Source of the DNA: Blattamonas nauphoetae
Taxonomy: Eukaryota; Preaxostyla; Oxymonadida
DNA: 64,000 bases
Reading direction: 5' to 3'
Assembly: GCA_033064195.1 (NCBI GenBank)
Contig: JARBJD010000038.1
Location: forward strand, 186,001-250,000
In this document: piece by piece, positions 22,838 through 33,663 of the stretch
Position numbering within the stretch: position 1 is the stretch's first letter
Layout of the letters: the number at the start of each line of letters is the position of its first letter
Notes under the pieces: model-generated
The model's input: the letters and a program-made list of their open reading frames with translations, nothing else
Database searches by the model: none
What the model was told of the DNA's origin: nothing
Program-made: the position numbers and the translations under genes

Positions 22838-23330
22838 AATCCGTACAATTTCAAAAATCCGAAACGCCTGTGTCGGGAGAAAACCTCAAAATCCTGTGAT
22901 TGCCAGAAACGCATACATTTTTCTCAACTTTTTCCCCTTTTTTCTCCACAACCAGCCATCCATTTTGAATCGACTACAATACATTGTTATCATAAAGATC
23001 TTGACAAAAGCTGCTCAAAAAATAAAACATGTTTTTTCTAAGAATTTTTTGTCGAGAAAAATATGATTTTTTTCCGTTTTCCCAAATACCCAGAATTGTT
23101 TCTCCCAATTTTAGGTAAAATGTTCGTTTCACCAAAAAAAAGTTTTTGTGCAAAATTCCATCGAAATCGATTCACTGGTTGTTAAGATTTTGCCGAAACT
23201 ATTTGTTTCTCGGGCAAAAGGGGGTATTTTGAGGTTTTCTCCCGACACAGGCGTTTCGACGTTGAACCAGAATTATAGATTTCTTAGTTTGACCAAAATA
23301 TATATGTCAACCCCCATTGTACGGATTAAT
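22838..23330. mobile_element. MITE-like element of repeat family R1
   Basis: Two inverted blocks mark the ends: TAATCCGTACAAT at about 22838-22850 and its inverse near 23318-23330; and CGAAACGCCTGTGTCGGGAG plus AAAACCTCAAAAT at about 22860-22896, inverse near 23226-23264. The interior holds the GACAAAAGCTGCTC and GTCGAGAAAAATATG blocks shared with the R1 copies at 7340 and 19556. The size is about 0.5 kb and there is no coding region. Target duplications could not be fixed. Confidence 0.6.
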
Positions 23331-23604
23331 GAAAAGTTCGGTTTATTGAAACATCTGTCAGTCCACTTTTTTCATCCACACTCATTTTCTCATTTGGAAT
23401 CCAACTCACACCTCAGATTGTGACCTGTAAAGGAAGTAATTGTCTGAAGATGTCGATTTTGAGGCCCGAGTGGACTTTCTGGGCCAAAAAGTCCACCTCT
23501 GCCGATTTTGAAAATTAAAAAAAGAGTTGTGACTTCCAGTGGATTTTACATCAAAACCTAATATAATTTCTAAGATCCGACCCACTTTCTATTTGTTGGA
23601 TACA

Positions 23605-24951
23605 ATGGAGCACCTGGTATCTTCATTATCAGAACCTGTGAATGATTCACTCAACTGTAACTCGAGTGGAATTCATGTTTCTCCTTCGATTCTTGATTTT
23701 GGAAGCGTATCTCGTGGCTTTTTATTCGAAATGGAACTTTCAATCAGGATGATCCCAGGCAGACTTGCCTGCGACTCATTCATTGTTCATGCGAGCAAAC
23801 ACAAGAATGTGCGTGTGCTGAAGCCAAGTGGGAAGGAACGTATGTCGCTTGGAATCCAGGTTGTGGCGAATCATCATGGAAGAGTGAACACTCACGTGAC
23901 GCTTGAATCGTCGACACAGAAGATTGAGATCCCAATCAAATGCCAGATTATGCGCTCTGTGGACCGAAATGGAAATCACAATTACACTTCACAACACAAC
24001 AATTCGAGCTCAACTCCGATTGTTTCATCGCCTCTTCCCAAAACTGACTTTGTTCCTTGTTCTTTCAACATCACACTCGAACACATCTCCACGCCTCTGA
24101 ACTCTCTCCCGTCAGATAGCCCTGCGCTTGGGTCGAACACGTTGTCGACACCGACACTTCCAGTTCTGGCGAAGTCTGTTGCTCGGCGAGTGCAGTTTGC
24201 GACGCTGCCTGAAAGCAAGCTGTATTCGGGGAAGGCGACGGGGCAGAACCCAAACATGCGGCCGACAAACCCGCTTCTCTCGCGCTGGTCGGAAAACGAC
24301 AGCGAGAACGAATTCGACGACTTGGATGAGCTGACGGAAGAAATGATGCGGGCGACACCGAGTCTGACAGGGATATCGAAGTCGCGACCGCACACGCCGA
24401 GTTTTGGAGGAAACTGGGGGAACGAGAAGGCAGGCACACCGACGCTCGGGATTCGCGAAGCTGGGAACCAGAATTGTGTGCTGGACAGTTCGGAGGTGGC
24501 CTCGCCGAATTCGGACTGGTCATCGATTCCGAACCGCAGTCTCCGTGGGACTCCTCGAACTACTCAACTTCCATCGCCGAAACAAACACTGTCGAGATTC
24601 CAAGAAGACGGGGACGAGGACTCGGACTGGGGGAGCAGTGAGGACGATCTCTCCTCTTTTCCGCTGGAGGAACGTGTTAAATCGATGCGGGAACTTCCGC
24701 CGACACTTTCGGGCGTGGACAGCGATTCGTCGTCGACACAATGGAGCGACAGTGACGACGAGGCGTTTCCGGAAGAGCACTGTGAGCAGTACACATCGAA
24801 CGAGGACTTCGAGATTGACGAAGGGACGCTGGAAATGATGAAGCAGAATGCGGTCTTGTTTGAATTGTTTGCAGAAAAATTCGGGAAAACTGATCATTTT
24901 GCATCGTTGGACGATCGGCTGCGAGATGAGTTGTTTTCCGAACACCTGTGA
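23605..24951 (+). CDS. ASH/MSP-like domain protein with acidic disordered tail
   Basis: This is a 448-residue protein from ATG 23605; the frame is open a little further upstream without an ATG. Residues about 25-120 (IHVSPSILDFGSVSRGFLFE, then VVANHHGRVNTHVTLES and a closing strand) have the pattern of ASH/MSP (ASPM-SPD2-Hydin / major sperm protein) beta-sandwich domains, in which the '..P..LDFG.V..G' start is characteristic. The rest is Ser/Thr/Asp/Glu-rich and mostly disordered, ending in a short helical tail (EMMKQNAVLFELFAEKFGK). ASH domains occur in ciliary and centrosomal proteins; that role here is inference. Confidence 0.65.
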   Translation: MEHLVSSLSEPVNDSLNCNSSGIHVSPSILDFGSVSRGFLFEMELSIRMIPGRLACDSFIVHASKHKNVRVLKPSGKERMSLGIQVVANHHGRVNTHVTLESSTQKIEIPIKCQIMRSVDRNGNHNYTSQHNNSSSTPIVSSPLPKTDFVPCSFNITLEHISTPLNSLPSDSPALGSNTLSTPTLPVLAKSVARRVQFATLPESKLYSGKATGQNPNMRPTNPLLSRWSENDSENEFDDLDELTEEMMRATPSLTGISKSRPHTPSFGGNWGNEKAGTPTLGIREAGNQNCVLDSSEVASPNSDWSSIPNRSLRGTPRTTQLPSPKQTLSRFQEDGDEDSDWGSSEDDLSSFPLEERVKSMRELPPTLSGVDSDSSSTQWSDSDDEAFPEEHCEQYTSNEDFEIDEGTLEMMKQNAVLFELFAEKFGKTDHFASLDDRLRDELFSEHL

Positions 24952-25126
24952 CGTTTTGTCTCTGTTTTATTGATTTTCGCCTCTTCATTGCGGAATTATT
25001 CTTTCGCTCACTTCATCTATGTATATTATTCATTCTGTACAGGTGAATGGCACACTATCCTTCCTGAGCTGGATTCAGGAATCAATAAGGATCGGTTCCA
25101 TTGTTCTCTCACTCGTCGAGCCAGTC

Positions 25127-26702
25127 ATGTTGAATCGTCGTCTGCATGGAGATGATGATGCCCTCACGTCTTCACCAGGCGTTGACGTGCACTCAACTGA
25201 CCATGACGCACCAGAGCTCACTCTTGAATCATGTCACTACTGCGGTCGCCTATTCTCGAAGGATCGACTGCCAACACACTTAAAGGTCCGTTTCATCCTC
25301 TCCTCATATTCACTGGTTCTTCCCTCTGTAGATTTGTTCAACAGTGAAGCACAGACCGAATGAAAGACTTTCATCAATCGACACGCTGAGTCCTCATAAG
25401 GATGTATCCTATCATCTCAATCGTCATTCCCGCCCCTTTTCTCATCTCTCTTGCAAACACCTTTGTCATTGTTCCAACCATTTCAGCCAACTGAGACCCC
25501 AGTCGCGTATCTTTCATCGCCACTTCGGAGACAACGAAACTCGTCCATCTCACCTCGCTCAGAACGGTCTCTCTCGCCTGTATGTGCATTTCTAACTTCA
25601 TTCCGTAACTATCTCCCTTTCATCTCTCATTTCTCTGAAACAGCAGGAAGATCGTTCCCAACTCGCTGATGTCACCTTCACTCGCTCGCCAACCTCGTTG
25701 AACTCGTCCCTTCGCACTCATAATGAAACAAATCATCTCCACAGAATCGACGAACGAGACGATGCGATTGATTCAAAACAAAAAGCACGAAAAATGATGG
25801 CCAGGCCACAAACAGCCAAAGAAGAAAAGAAGCGAGATTGTTTGTGTCTCTTAACTACATTTTTCTCTTCTTCTTTTCAATTACATCTGCCGTCGTCTTG
25901 ATCTTCACTTTTTTCATTGTTTCTCCTGTTTCCCTTATTATAATCCTCCCTCGTTCGTTTTCTAGCCGTCTTTACTCGTGACCATTTGAATTTGTTCCAA
26001 TGCAAGTTCTGTGGTCGCCGATTCGCTGAAGGCAGAATTGATGTTCATCAAAAGATTTGCCAACAGAACTCACGCTCAAACAAAGCACTCCCAGTTGAAT
26101 CGTCTGCTTTCCTTTCTTGTTTTCTGCCAGTTATCTCACTATTACTCTGAACTTCATCGATCTGTGACTTCTTCATTTTCCCAATCCCCTCCCTTCTCCA
26201 TTCTCCTTTCTCAGGAAACCAAAATCACATGCCCCGTCTCGTGCGACTCGTCCAGCCACAGCAAAACCGCAGCCGCCCAAACAGACCGAATCTACCCCCC
26301 ATCTCACCGACCTCCCTCCACTTCGCAAGCCTGAGCCCCACCCTCACAAAGGCGTCCCGATCGTTGTAAGGCCAATGTTTCAGTCTTATCTCTCGTTTAC
26401 TCCTGATCGTTTGTCTCACTTTGTTGTTAATTGTGATCCCTCTTCTCGCTGCAGCATCGTTCAAAACCCCCTACCATCCGTTCATCTGCATTGGTGAAGT
26501 TGTGTACCAGCCATCCTCCCTCCTCCTTTCAGACATTGCGTTTGCGGTTGAGGAGCAATTGGGGTATTCTGTACAGATCAATTCCACGTGGATGAAAAAC
26601 GGGTGCATCCCGATTTACTCGTCGCAGTTTCATCTTTTCTTTGAGGACTTCTTCCGAAATGAGAATGACTTCCTTCTTGTTGATATTTCTGTTGATACAT
26701 GA
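25127..26702 (+). CDS. Two-finger C2HC zinc-finger protein, multi-exon (ZC2HC1-like)
   Basis: Exon 1 begins at ATG 25127 (MLNRRLHGDDDALTS) and ends at 25285. The intron 25286-25332 (GT-AG) joins HLK to IC, completing the first finger CHYCGRLFSKDRLPTHLKIC (C-x2-C-x12-H-x3-C). Exon 2 runs to about 25403, then an intron to CCATTTCAG at about 25490. Exon 3 (PTETPVAYLSSPLRRQRNSS) ends before a GTATGTG donor near 25580 and resumes after CTGAAACAG (QEDRSQLADVTF). The second finger, CKFCGRRFAEGRIDVHQKIC, lies at about 26004-26063. A Pro/Lys-rich exon (KPKSHAPSRATRPATAK) at 26219-26366 follows. The last exon after CTCGCTGCAG (26446-26455) gives FKTPYHPFICIGEVV and stops at 26702. The spacing of two C2HC fingers fits the ZC2HC1 (FAM164) family. 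Some inner borders, and whether the last exon belongs, are uncertain. Confidence 0.7.
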
Positions 26703-26803
26703 ACTCCATCACCAGTTTTCGTCTGTCATCCTAGAATGAATCATTTCACCTTTGCAGCTCTTCATAAACCATTCATCTTCAAATTAAAATGCATCGAAGT
26801 GTT

Positions 26804-28397
26804 TCACCGGTTGATCTGATTCTCCAGAACGTCCAGCTGATGAAGAGCGGCCAATCTAAGTGCACGGATCGTTGTTGAGGTTGGGGGTCGAGGCTGTGCC
26901 GCCCGTGGAGGTGGCCTTGTGTTGCTGTTGCCTTCATCTTGGACAGCATCGGTTTCAAGGGCAGTCTGAGGCGGTTGAGTTGGTTGCTCAACAACGAACA
27001 GGGGAGGCGTTGATAATCCAGATAAATACGGCTCTGTGGTCAACTCTTCTGTTTCGTGCATTTCCACTGGAGAGACCTCGTCTATTTCCTGATTGTCTTC
27101 AGTTTGTTGAACAACAGTGTTCTGACGGTTCCGTTGTCGTCGCCGTCGATTTTGGCGTTGTCTCCGTCGAGCAGCCCGTCGAGATGCCCGCCGTCGTTCC
27201 TCGGCTTCATCAGCAACCGCTTGTTCCTCCACAGACAACCGTCCACCTGTCACCAACTTGATCAACGCACGAATCGAGAACCGGATGAGAACAGATACCG
27301 AAAGAAAGAAAAATATGTATGCGGGCCACGTATAAAACAGAAAGGCAGCGATAGAACGAGATTGGCTCTCCGGATAAATCAAAAGGATCTTTTCTTTGTC
27401 GTGTTTGTTGATGTAACAATTATGGCGAGGTGGAGAAGGGCTATTCACGTAAGAAATCGATGAAGAGACCACATTTTGTGGTTGTGGTGTCTGAGAAAGG
27501 TTGTATGGGGGGTGGTTCATGTCGTGTCGAGTGTAGACAGGTGAGTCAAAATTCCCCGGTTCTTTGAAAGATGTCCGATGACGACGAAAGAAATGCGGAT
27601 ATATAGACTTAAGCCTCTGAAATGTGGAAGAGACGGAAGAGATCGACGAAGCGGAGGGATCAGTCGGAGTGATCATTGGGGCTCGAAGTGGCCAGTTTGT
27701 GTAGTCCCGAGCGTGGTCTGTACACCGTCCACCACTGCAAAGATGTTGAGAAGAAAGATTCAGACGTTATTTCAGTTATTTTGTGCTCTGCGGCATCTTG
27801 CGTGTGTGTCACACGAAAAGTGTGAACACAAATTCCGCGTGTAGACTCTAAAATGGATGAATAATCACTAAAAAATGACCTTCAATTGGAATAACAGCCC
27901 ATTTTGCTGAATATTCAATGAGAGTACAGTTTGATGGGGTGTAGGAGGAACTTTGGTGATGAAAGGGCAACAAGAAGGTAAATAGCACGAGAAACAGACC
28001 GAATGAGTTCAACATAGTTTACAAATACAAGTTGGGACGCGAGAAGGGAGAAGAGAAAGCAAAACACTTCAATGATACGATGAAAAAAGAGAGAAAGAGA
28101 CTGCAGAGGAGAGAAGTGAAGGATTTCGAACAGCGGCGAAAATTTACCGGCTGGCCGACGGCAGTGCCCATCCAGCTCAGGTAGATGAAATTATCGACAG
28201 CTGGCCAGTCACACATGAACAGAATAAAAAAATGTGAGCAGATCAACTCTAAACACACAACTTTCACGTAATTCGGGTTTTGTTCTAAAGAACGAACACG
28301 CGAGAATACGTCAGATGTGATGTGTCTTCCAACGTAACGAACTAAAGAGTGTATCGGTTATGCCGTCTGCCCAAACGCTTTCAGCAAAACATTCCAT
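26804..28397 (-). CDS. Multi-exon integral membrane protein, family unknown
   Basis: The last exon (27735 down to 26804) reads from GGRCTDHARDYTNWPLRAP through a Ser/Pro-rich stretch, one clear TM segment (IAAFLFYTWPAYIFFFLSVSV), an Arg-rich block (ASRRAARRRQRQNRRRRQRN) and an acidic/Pro-rich tail. Upstream exons can be followed by GT-AG borders: donor at CAGCCG|GTAAAT near 28147; acceptor CTCTGCAG near 28102; a hydrophobic exon (FCFLFSLLASQLVFVNYVEL, then AIYLLVALSSPKFLL); donor near 27920; acceptor TTTGCAG near 27736. A further hydrophobic segment (FFILFMCDWPAVDNFIYLSW) lies upstream. ATG 28397 is a possible start but weakly supported. At least three membrane segments are seen. Confidence 0.5.
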
Positions 28398-28413
28398 CAA
28401 CAGCTCTGTCGGA

Positions 28414-31400
28414 TCAGGTCACGCTGTGTGGCTCTGCTTCTGCGTTGGTTTCCGGCTCCCAAAGAAACTTGTCTCTGATCCAGAACTGCTTTGGGAGAGT
28501 CTTCTTCTCCAAATTTGGCTCGGCCGCCTTCGCTCCATCCTGCTCTCTCTCCTCTTGTTCCCATCTCGCTCTCACATCCGCCTTTCCCGCCTGTCTGTAC
28601 CTCTCCACTGCCTGCCTGACATTCTTCTTGATGATTCCAGTGAAGGCAGACAACACTTTCGAACACAACTCTTCTGCATCCACCATCAGCGTCCTCCGCG
28701 CACTCTTCCCTCTCGCCGCCCTGTTCTGAACAAACAGCAGCAGCTCGTCCAGCGTCGGAACACGTCCCAGCTCGCACAAACAGTCTGCAGTCCATTTGTG
28801 AATGCTGAAGACGGGAAGAGTGTTCTCACCTTGCTCATCTCCTCCCATCATCGCATTCCACTTCACCCTCCAACTCTCCCCCTCTCGAGACGTCTGGAAG
28901 GGTCGCAGTGTTCGTGTGCAGATGGGTGTTTCTGCAACTTCTGCGGTCTTGCCGGAATAGTGTGCCCAATTGGTTTCAGGTGACGGGAGGGGGAGTGTCC
29001 AGGGGAGGAGAGAGATGGTGAGTGGTGGGGGTGTCCTCTCCTTTCCTTCCTTTTCTTTCTTCTCTTCTCCTTTTTTCTTCTCTTCTCCCTCTTTCTTCTC
29101 TTCTGTTCTCTCCTCCTGTTCCCACTCTCCTCTGAACACCACCTCTTCCTCCCTCTTCGCCTGGCTCACTTTCACCAACAGACTGAACAACTCCTCCTTC
29201 CCCATCCCTCGACAGACCTCTGGAACCAATTTCCTCACAGCCGCTTCATTCTCCACTTTTGGCTCTCCATCCAGCAGCACGAAGGGAAGAGAAAACAGTC
29301 CAGAATTCCTTCTTCCTCTGTCGATGAACTTCAGATTGACTCGGCGGGCGTTCTGGACGAGAGCGGAGGCAAGTGAGGCGAGGAAGGCGGCTGATGTCTT
29401 TCGTTTCATGTGGAAGAGATGAAGAACGGCAAGGTCTAATTCCCCTTTTGCCCGAAGGAACGATTCTGGGATTGGGAGGGAGAGGGCAGTGGCGATGTCG
29501 ATGAGGGCAGGGGAACACGACAGATGGATGTGAAATGGGGAGACAGTTGATGGGTTGTGAGGTGCGGATGGAGTTTGAGTGGTGTGTGGGGAGTGTGGGA
29601 GGGGTGAGGTGGAGGATGGAGTGGCTGGGACAGTCGATTCGGATGTGATGTGAAGTGTGACGATTTGGTTGGATGGGAGTTGTTCTTGACTCGTGCCTTC
29701 TTTGCTGTCTTTCTCACTCTCTTCATGCATCTCTTCTCCACTCACTTTCTTCTCTCCTTCTTCCCTCTCCTCCTCGCCTCTCCCGCCAATCCCAACCACC
29801 TCCGAGCACAGCGAGAAGAACACCGCGCAATCTCCTCTCACCATCGGCTCTCCCCGCTCTGTTGCCCCTCTCCTCAGATCCGCTGGGAAGTTGTGGTTTC
29901 TGAACCTCCAAATTAGCTGCTCACGGAAGAACGGTTCGTACTGCGTGAGATGCTTCTTCGTGCCATTGTGGATGGCTGACCAGACACAGCCAAACAGCAA
30001 GTCCTTCCTCCAATCTTCAGTCTCTTTGACACCTGTGATGATGGCGAGGGCGTCGTCAGCGAGAGAGACGTGTGACTGAAGAGGGGAGAGGGGAAGGATG
30101 GTGACAAGCGGCTGGCGGGTGAGGGGAGAGAAGAGAAGATGGTTGTTTAGTTTTTGGTACTCCTTGAGGCTGTTGAACGAGACGAGGTGGTCGAGTGTGG
30201 AAATGAGCGACGAGAACACTTCTTGCGAGTTCATCAGATTCAGCGGATTGACCTGGATCCTCCTCCCCTCCTTCCCCTTCTCCTTCCCTCTCCCATCCCC
30301 TCGCACCAGCAGCATCGCAGCGTCCCTCTCTTCGTCCAAAGTGATCGGACACTGAAATGTGGGTCCATCCTCCGAGTGGTAGTCCTCAACACTCTGCAGA
30401 TTGGGGAAGGTCTGGTGGAATGACATGCTCCGATAATCACGAGCGACACCGCGTCCCCTCCCGCTTCCTCCTCGCCCGCCCCTCCCACCTCCCCTGCCTC
30501 TTCCCCCACGCATTGGTCCTCCCCGTCCCCTTCCAAGTGAAGTGTGATTCCGCATTGGTGCTCGTCTGCCATATGCATATCCTTGTCCCATCCCATCCGC
30601 TGTGGGTGGTGGAATTTCAGTGTCAAAGAAAGAGAGAAGGCTGCCGTTTGCTATCTCGAGGAGGGAATCGAGTGAGGTTGTGGGTGATGAGTGAGATGGG
30701 ATGTTGTGTGGGGCGTCTTCGCTGTCCTCGTCGCCTTGTTCCTCTCCGCCTTGTCCTTTGTTTTCTGTTTGTTCTTTCTTCTTTGGCTTCGGTTTGGGAA
30801 GAGGCACTCGTTCGAAGTGGAGGAGGAGTTCTGCTGCTTCGAGAGCGTCTCGTTGGCTGTTGCAGTCCAACGCTTGCTCGAATTTGGTTCGAATCTCGTC
30901 CAGCTCAGCCTTTCTTCGTTCGAACTTCTCTGGATCTTCCATCTTCTCTTCCTCCTCGTGCTCTTTCTCACTTTCTTCTCTCTCCAAGCGAGTCTGAAGT
31001 TGTGTCAGTTTCTCCACAACCTCTTCGTCCTTTCCCCGTCCAATCATCTTCGCCCGAACAGCGTTCTCCAATCCCTCTTTCTTTTCCTCGAATTCTTTCC
31101 TCGTTTTGATCTCGCCAACCCTCCTCCAATTCTCAACATCTGCCGCCCTCGCTCTCCGGACGGGCACAAGGGTATTAATGTCCATTCCGTCTGTAATGTC
31201 TTGCTGTTGCAGTATATACACTTCATGTTCGCAATCTCGGCAGAAAGCGCTGGCAACACTCGTTCCTGGGTTGACGTGCGTGCAGATCACAAACACACTC
31301 ACTTTCCCAAAAGTGACGCCATTAGCCAACAGAATCTGCTCACATTCGAGTCTGCTTTCGTCTTCAACGTGGTTGTCGCTGACAATGATGAGATGGGCAG

Positions 31401-31806
31401 TTGCGGTTGGGATCTCCATACAGACTAATGCAGTCGGGATTTCTACAATACTCGAGCCTCCATGTCCTACTCCTCGTGAACAGTGCATTTTGGCCTCGTC
31501 CAATGAAACAAGATTGAATTCATGGTTGAAAAGGATGATGGTGTCATCGTCAGAATGAAGAGAGTTTAGTAATGTCAAAACAAAACGGTAGTAATGATAG
31601 TTTTCTGATGTTGATCCTGAAGTGTCAATGGCAAAGATGTGCTGTTGTCTTTGCATGGTTGACATGTTGGTGTGGAATGAAATAGATCTTGCCAACATAA
31701 TTTTCTGAGCGCTGTCTTGAAATTGACAAGAGGTTATCCTTCTTGAATTTTCTGGTGAAAGATTGCAGTATATGCATATAGTCCGAGACGGAGTATGAAC
31801 TGTCAT
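28414..31806 (-). CDS. von Willebrand A domain protein with coiled coil and RGG tract
   Basis: This single-exon protein has about 1130 residues from ATG 31806; the frame continues upstream, but that would run into the divergent phosphatase gene. A vWA domain occupies residues about 55-235: MIDAS motif DTSGS at 61-65, then GGSSI (Thr-like position as Ser) and HLIIVSDNHVEDES. A charged coiled coil follows (EFEEKKEGLENAVRAKMIG, REESEKEHEEEEKMEDPEKF). Next come a Lys/Pro-rich linker, an RGG/RG-rich tract (30440-30540) typical of RNA-binding proteins, and a long C-terminal half with E/K-rich and helical regions. The closing part repeats helical motifs (FLRAKGELDLAVLHLFHMKRK). The vWA plus RGG combination is unusual; protein-RNA scaffolding is inference. 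Confidence 0.75.
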   Translation of the reverse strand: MTVHTPSRTICIYCNLSPENSRRITSCQFQDSAQKIMLARSISFHTNMSTMQRQQHIFAIDTSGSTSENYHYYRFVLTLLNSLHSDDDTIILFNHEFNLVSLDEAKMHCSRGVGHGGSSIVEIPTALVCMEIPTATAHLIIVSDNHVEDESRLECEQILLANGVTFGKVSVFVICTHVNPGTSVASAFCRDCEHEVYILQQQDITDGMDINTLVPVRRARAADVENWRRVGEIKTRKEFEEKKEGLENAVRAKMIGRGKDEEVVEKLTQLQTRLEREESEKEHEEEEKMEDPEKFERRKAELDEIRTKFEQALDCNSQRDALEAAELLLHFERVPLPKPKPKKKEQTENKGQGGEEQGDEDSEDAPHNIPSHSSPTTSLDSLLEIANGSLLSFFDTEIPPPTADGMGQGYAYGRRAPMRNHTSLGRGRGGPMRGGRGRGGGRGGRGGSGRGRGVARDYRSMSFHQTFPNLQSVEDYHSEDGPTFQCPITLDEERDAAMLLVRGDGRGKEKGKEGRRIQVNPLNLMNSQEVFSSLISTLDHLVSFNSLKEYQKLNNHLLFSPLTRQPLVTILPLSPLQSHVSLADDALAIITGVKETEDWRKDLLFGCVWSAIHNGTKKHLTQYEPFFREQLIWRFRNHNFPADLRRGATERGEPMVRGDCAVFFSLCSEVVGIGGRGEEEREEGEKKVSGEEMHEESEKDSKEGTSQEQLPSNQIVTLHITSESTVPATPSSTSPLPHSPHTTQTPSAPHNPSTVSPFHIHLSCSPALIDIATALSLPIPESFLRAKGELDLAVLHLFHMKRKTSAAFLASLASALVQNARRVNLKFIDRGRRNSGLFSLPFVLLDGEPKVENEAAVRKLVPEVCRGMGKEELFSLLVKVSQAKREEEVVFRGEWEQEERTEEKKEGEEKKKGEEKKEKEGKERTPPPLTISLLPWTLPLPSPETNWAHYSGKTAEVAETPICTRTLRPFQTSREGESWRVKWNAMMGGDEQGENTLPVFSIHKWTADCLCELGRVPTLDELLLFVQNRAARGKSARRTLMVDAEELCSKVLSAFTGIIKKNVRQAVERYRQAGKADVRARWEQEEREQDGAKAAEPNLEKKTLPKQFWIRDKFLWEPETNAEAEPHSVT

Positions 31807-31889
31807 TATTTTTTGTATGTGTTGTCTTGAACCATTTTTTTCACTTTTTAAGGGCAGTCTTTCAGCTTTTTTTATCGTTGGAGCTACGA
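31807..31889. promoter_or_regulatory. Short divergent intergenic region, likely bidirectional promoter
   Basis: Only 83 bp separate the proposed start codons of the vWA protein (minus) and the tyrosine phosphatase (plus). Both promoters must lie here or inside the neighbouring coding starts. No clear core motif is seen beyond a T-rich run. Confidence 0.45.
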
Positions 31890-33411
31890 ATGGCAAATTT
31901 CGATTCTCACGCGGAGAAACTTTGGGATATGTTTCTTGTATGTTCCATTCTGTTTTCATATCCCGGAAAGAGTCTCGCAAACGAGCAATACACAGACACA
32001 GCCGAAAAAGCCTCAAAATTCCCAGAAATGAATCGCTACATCAACATTGTTCCATGTTTGTTGCCCTTCACGTTCTTTCACGCGCTTCTCACCGTGCCAA
32101 CCATTGTTAACACCTTTTTTTTCCATTGGATTCAATCTTCAGGGGACAGCTGTGCAGTTGAGATCGACACTCCGCGAGGAAACTATATCAACGCGAGTCT
32201 CTTCGATCGAGATGGCTTCAAGCTCATTCTTGCTCAAGCTCCACTTCCAGAATCATTCGAATCGTTCTGGGCAATGGTCTATCAGCACAATGTACCGATT
32301 GTGGTCAAACTTGCCACAGAAACAACTCACCCTATGGTTTGAACTGACTACTTTGACATTTTTTCGCGTGATCGAACATTTTTCTCATCACCGCTTTCAA
32401 CTCCGTTTCATCTGTTTCTCCCATTATTGTCAGCCACCATGTCACCGCTATGCACCATTTCCTGAAGATGCGCAATGGTACGGTGACTACCTTGTTGTAA
32501 GCGCCAGAAGCACCATTCCACCACAAGTCAAGACCATGATTCAATATCTCCCTAACTTACACGAGGTCAGCGTATACCGTGGACAGAACGATGTATATTC
32601 CAGTTTTCCATACATTTTCATCCTTTGCATTGTGTTAGAAATCTCCTCACACTGTCACTATTGCCCACGATCCCGTCTGGCCTGACAACGGCATTCCACA
32701 AAATGTCGCTCTTCTTTTAAACTACATCCTTCTTACACTTCGCCTAACCGAAGGACTGAAATTTCCACCTGTGATTCATTGTAGCGCCGGTGTTGGAAGG
32801 ACAGGAACCTTCGCAGCCATCCTTCTTTGTCTTGCTCCTCTCTTGATCTACATCACATCATGTATCCCCTTCTTCTCTGCTCCTGATCTCATTTCCCGAT
32901 TACTCTTAGATCGTCTCGTCTCTCCTGACGGCTCTCTCATCTCACCATATTCCAACAGAGCCAAGTCAGCTGAGAGCCATTGTTTTGATCTCCGCGCCTT
33001 CGAAGGAGACGTCCAAGCGACCAAAATCATCTCTCAACTCCGCCCCATTTTTCCCGATTTGATTGTCGAGTTGAGACACACTCGTCACCCTCAGATGGTT
33101 CAGACACCCGACCAGATGGGACTTGCAATGAACACTGTGTTGGGATTTATTGAAGTATGTCGATGTTATTATTTCAGTTTTGTTTGTATTCTCCCCAATC
33201 CCTCTTTTCAACACTCTAATTCTGTGATCAGTACATCGGACTCGGAAAACAGATTCCTCCATGGTTAAAGGAGATGAAGCCTCTTCTCAACAAAGTATGC
33301 CGTCCATGCACTCCAAATGAATTTGTGACGGCATTTTTCCCGCAAATAACAAACTCACGAGATGCCATTCAACAGCGAGTCATTCCGATTCCTGTTCTCG
33401 ACACAGTCTGA
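31890..33411 (+). CDS. Classical protein tyrosine phosphatase, six or more exons
   Basis: ATG 31890 (MANFDSHAEKLWDMFL) starts a cytosolic PTP domain that dephosphorylates phosphotyrosine. Family motifs in order: MNRYINIVPW (pTyr loop), GNYINASLF, FWAMVYQHNVPIVVKL, WPDNGIP (catalytic-acid WPD loop), VIHCSAGVGRTGTFAAI (Cys-x5-Arg P-loop) and QTPDQM (Q loop), so it looks active. Introns read cleanly: about 32056-32145 (after NIVP, before WDSCAVE); about 32334-32430 (donor at CCTATG|GTTTG, acceptor TTGTCAG); about 32591-32640; and about 33154-33232 (after LGFIE, before YIGLGKQ). A possible 33-nt intron at about 31938-31970 would remove a hydrophobic insert. The C-terminal exon ends VIPIPVLDTV at 33411. 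The length, about 400 residues, is one PTP domain with little else. Confidence 0.88.
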
Positions 33412-33663
33412 TCTACATTCTTCTTCTCATCTTTCATCGTTCTGTCATTGATTGTATCTCTTTTCCCAACATTTTTGCAGATTTAGGGGGAATATTGTTT
33501 GGGTAACGCGCTTTTTTGAGATTTTGGTTCTGAACTCAATTTCACCAGAAATATTGCAGAACAACGCAGGCGAAACAATGAGAACTACGAAATGGGTGCG
33601 GGACAGGGTTGGAGAGAAGGGTGGAAGAGGTTATCAGACAAATAAAGCAATAAACACAAGACA
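33412..33663. other. Convergent 3' spacer
   Basis: About 250 bp lie between the stops of the phosphatase (plus) and ARP3 (minus). The sequence is AT-rich at first. No gene or repeat is seen. Confidence 0.4.

Noticed and set aside
24071-24945. Arg-rich minus-strand frames
   Set aside because: Antisense shadows of the Ser/Asp-rich tail of the ASH-like protein.
30357-31428. Plus-strand open frames of about 250 codons
   Set aside because: They are antisense to the vWA/RGG gene, with no domain, no sensible start context and extreme composition.
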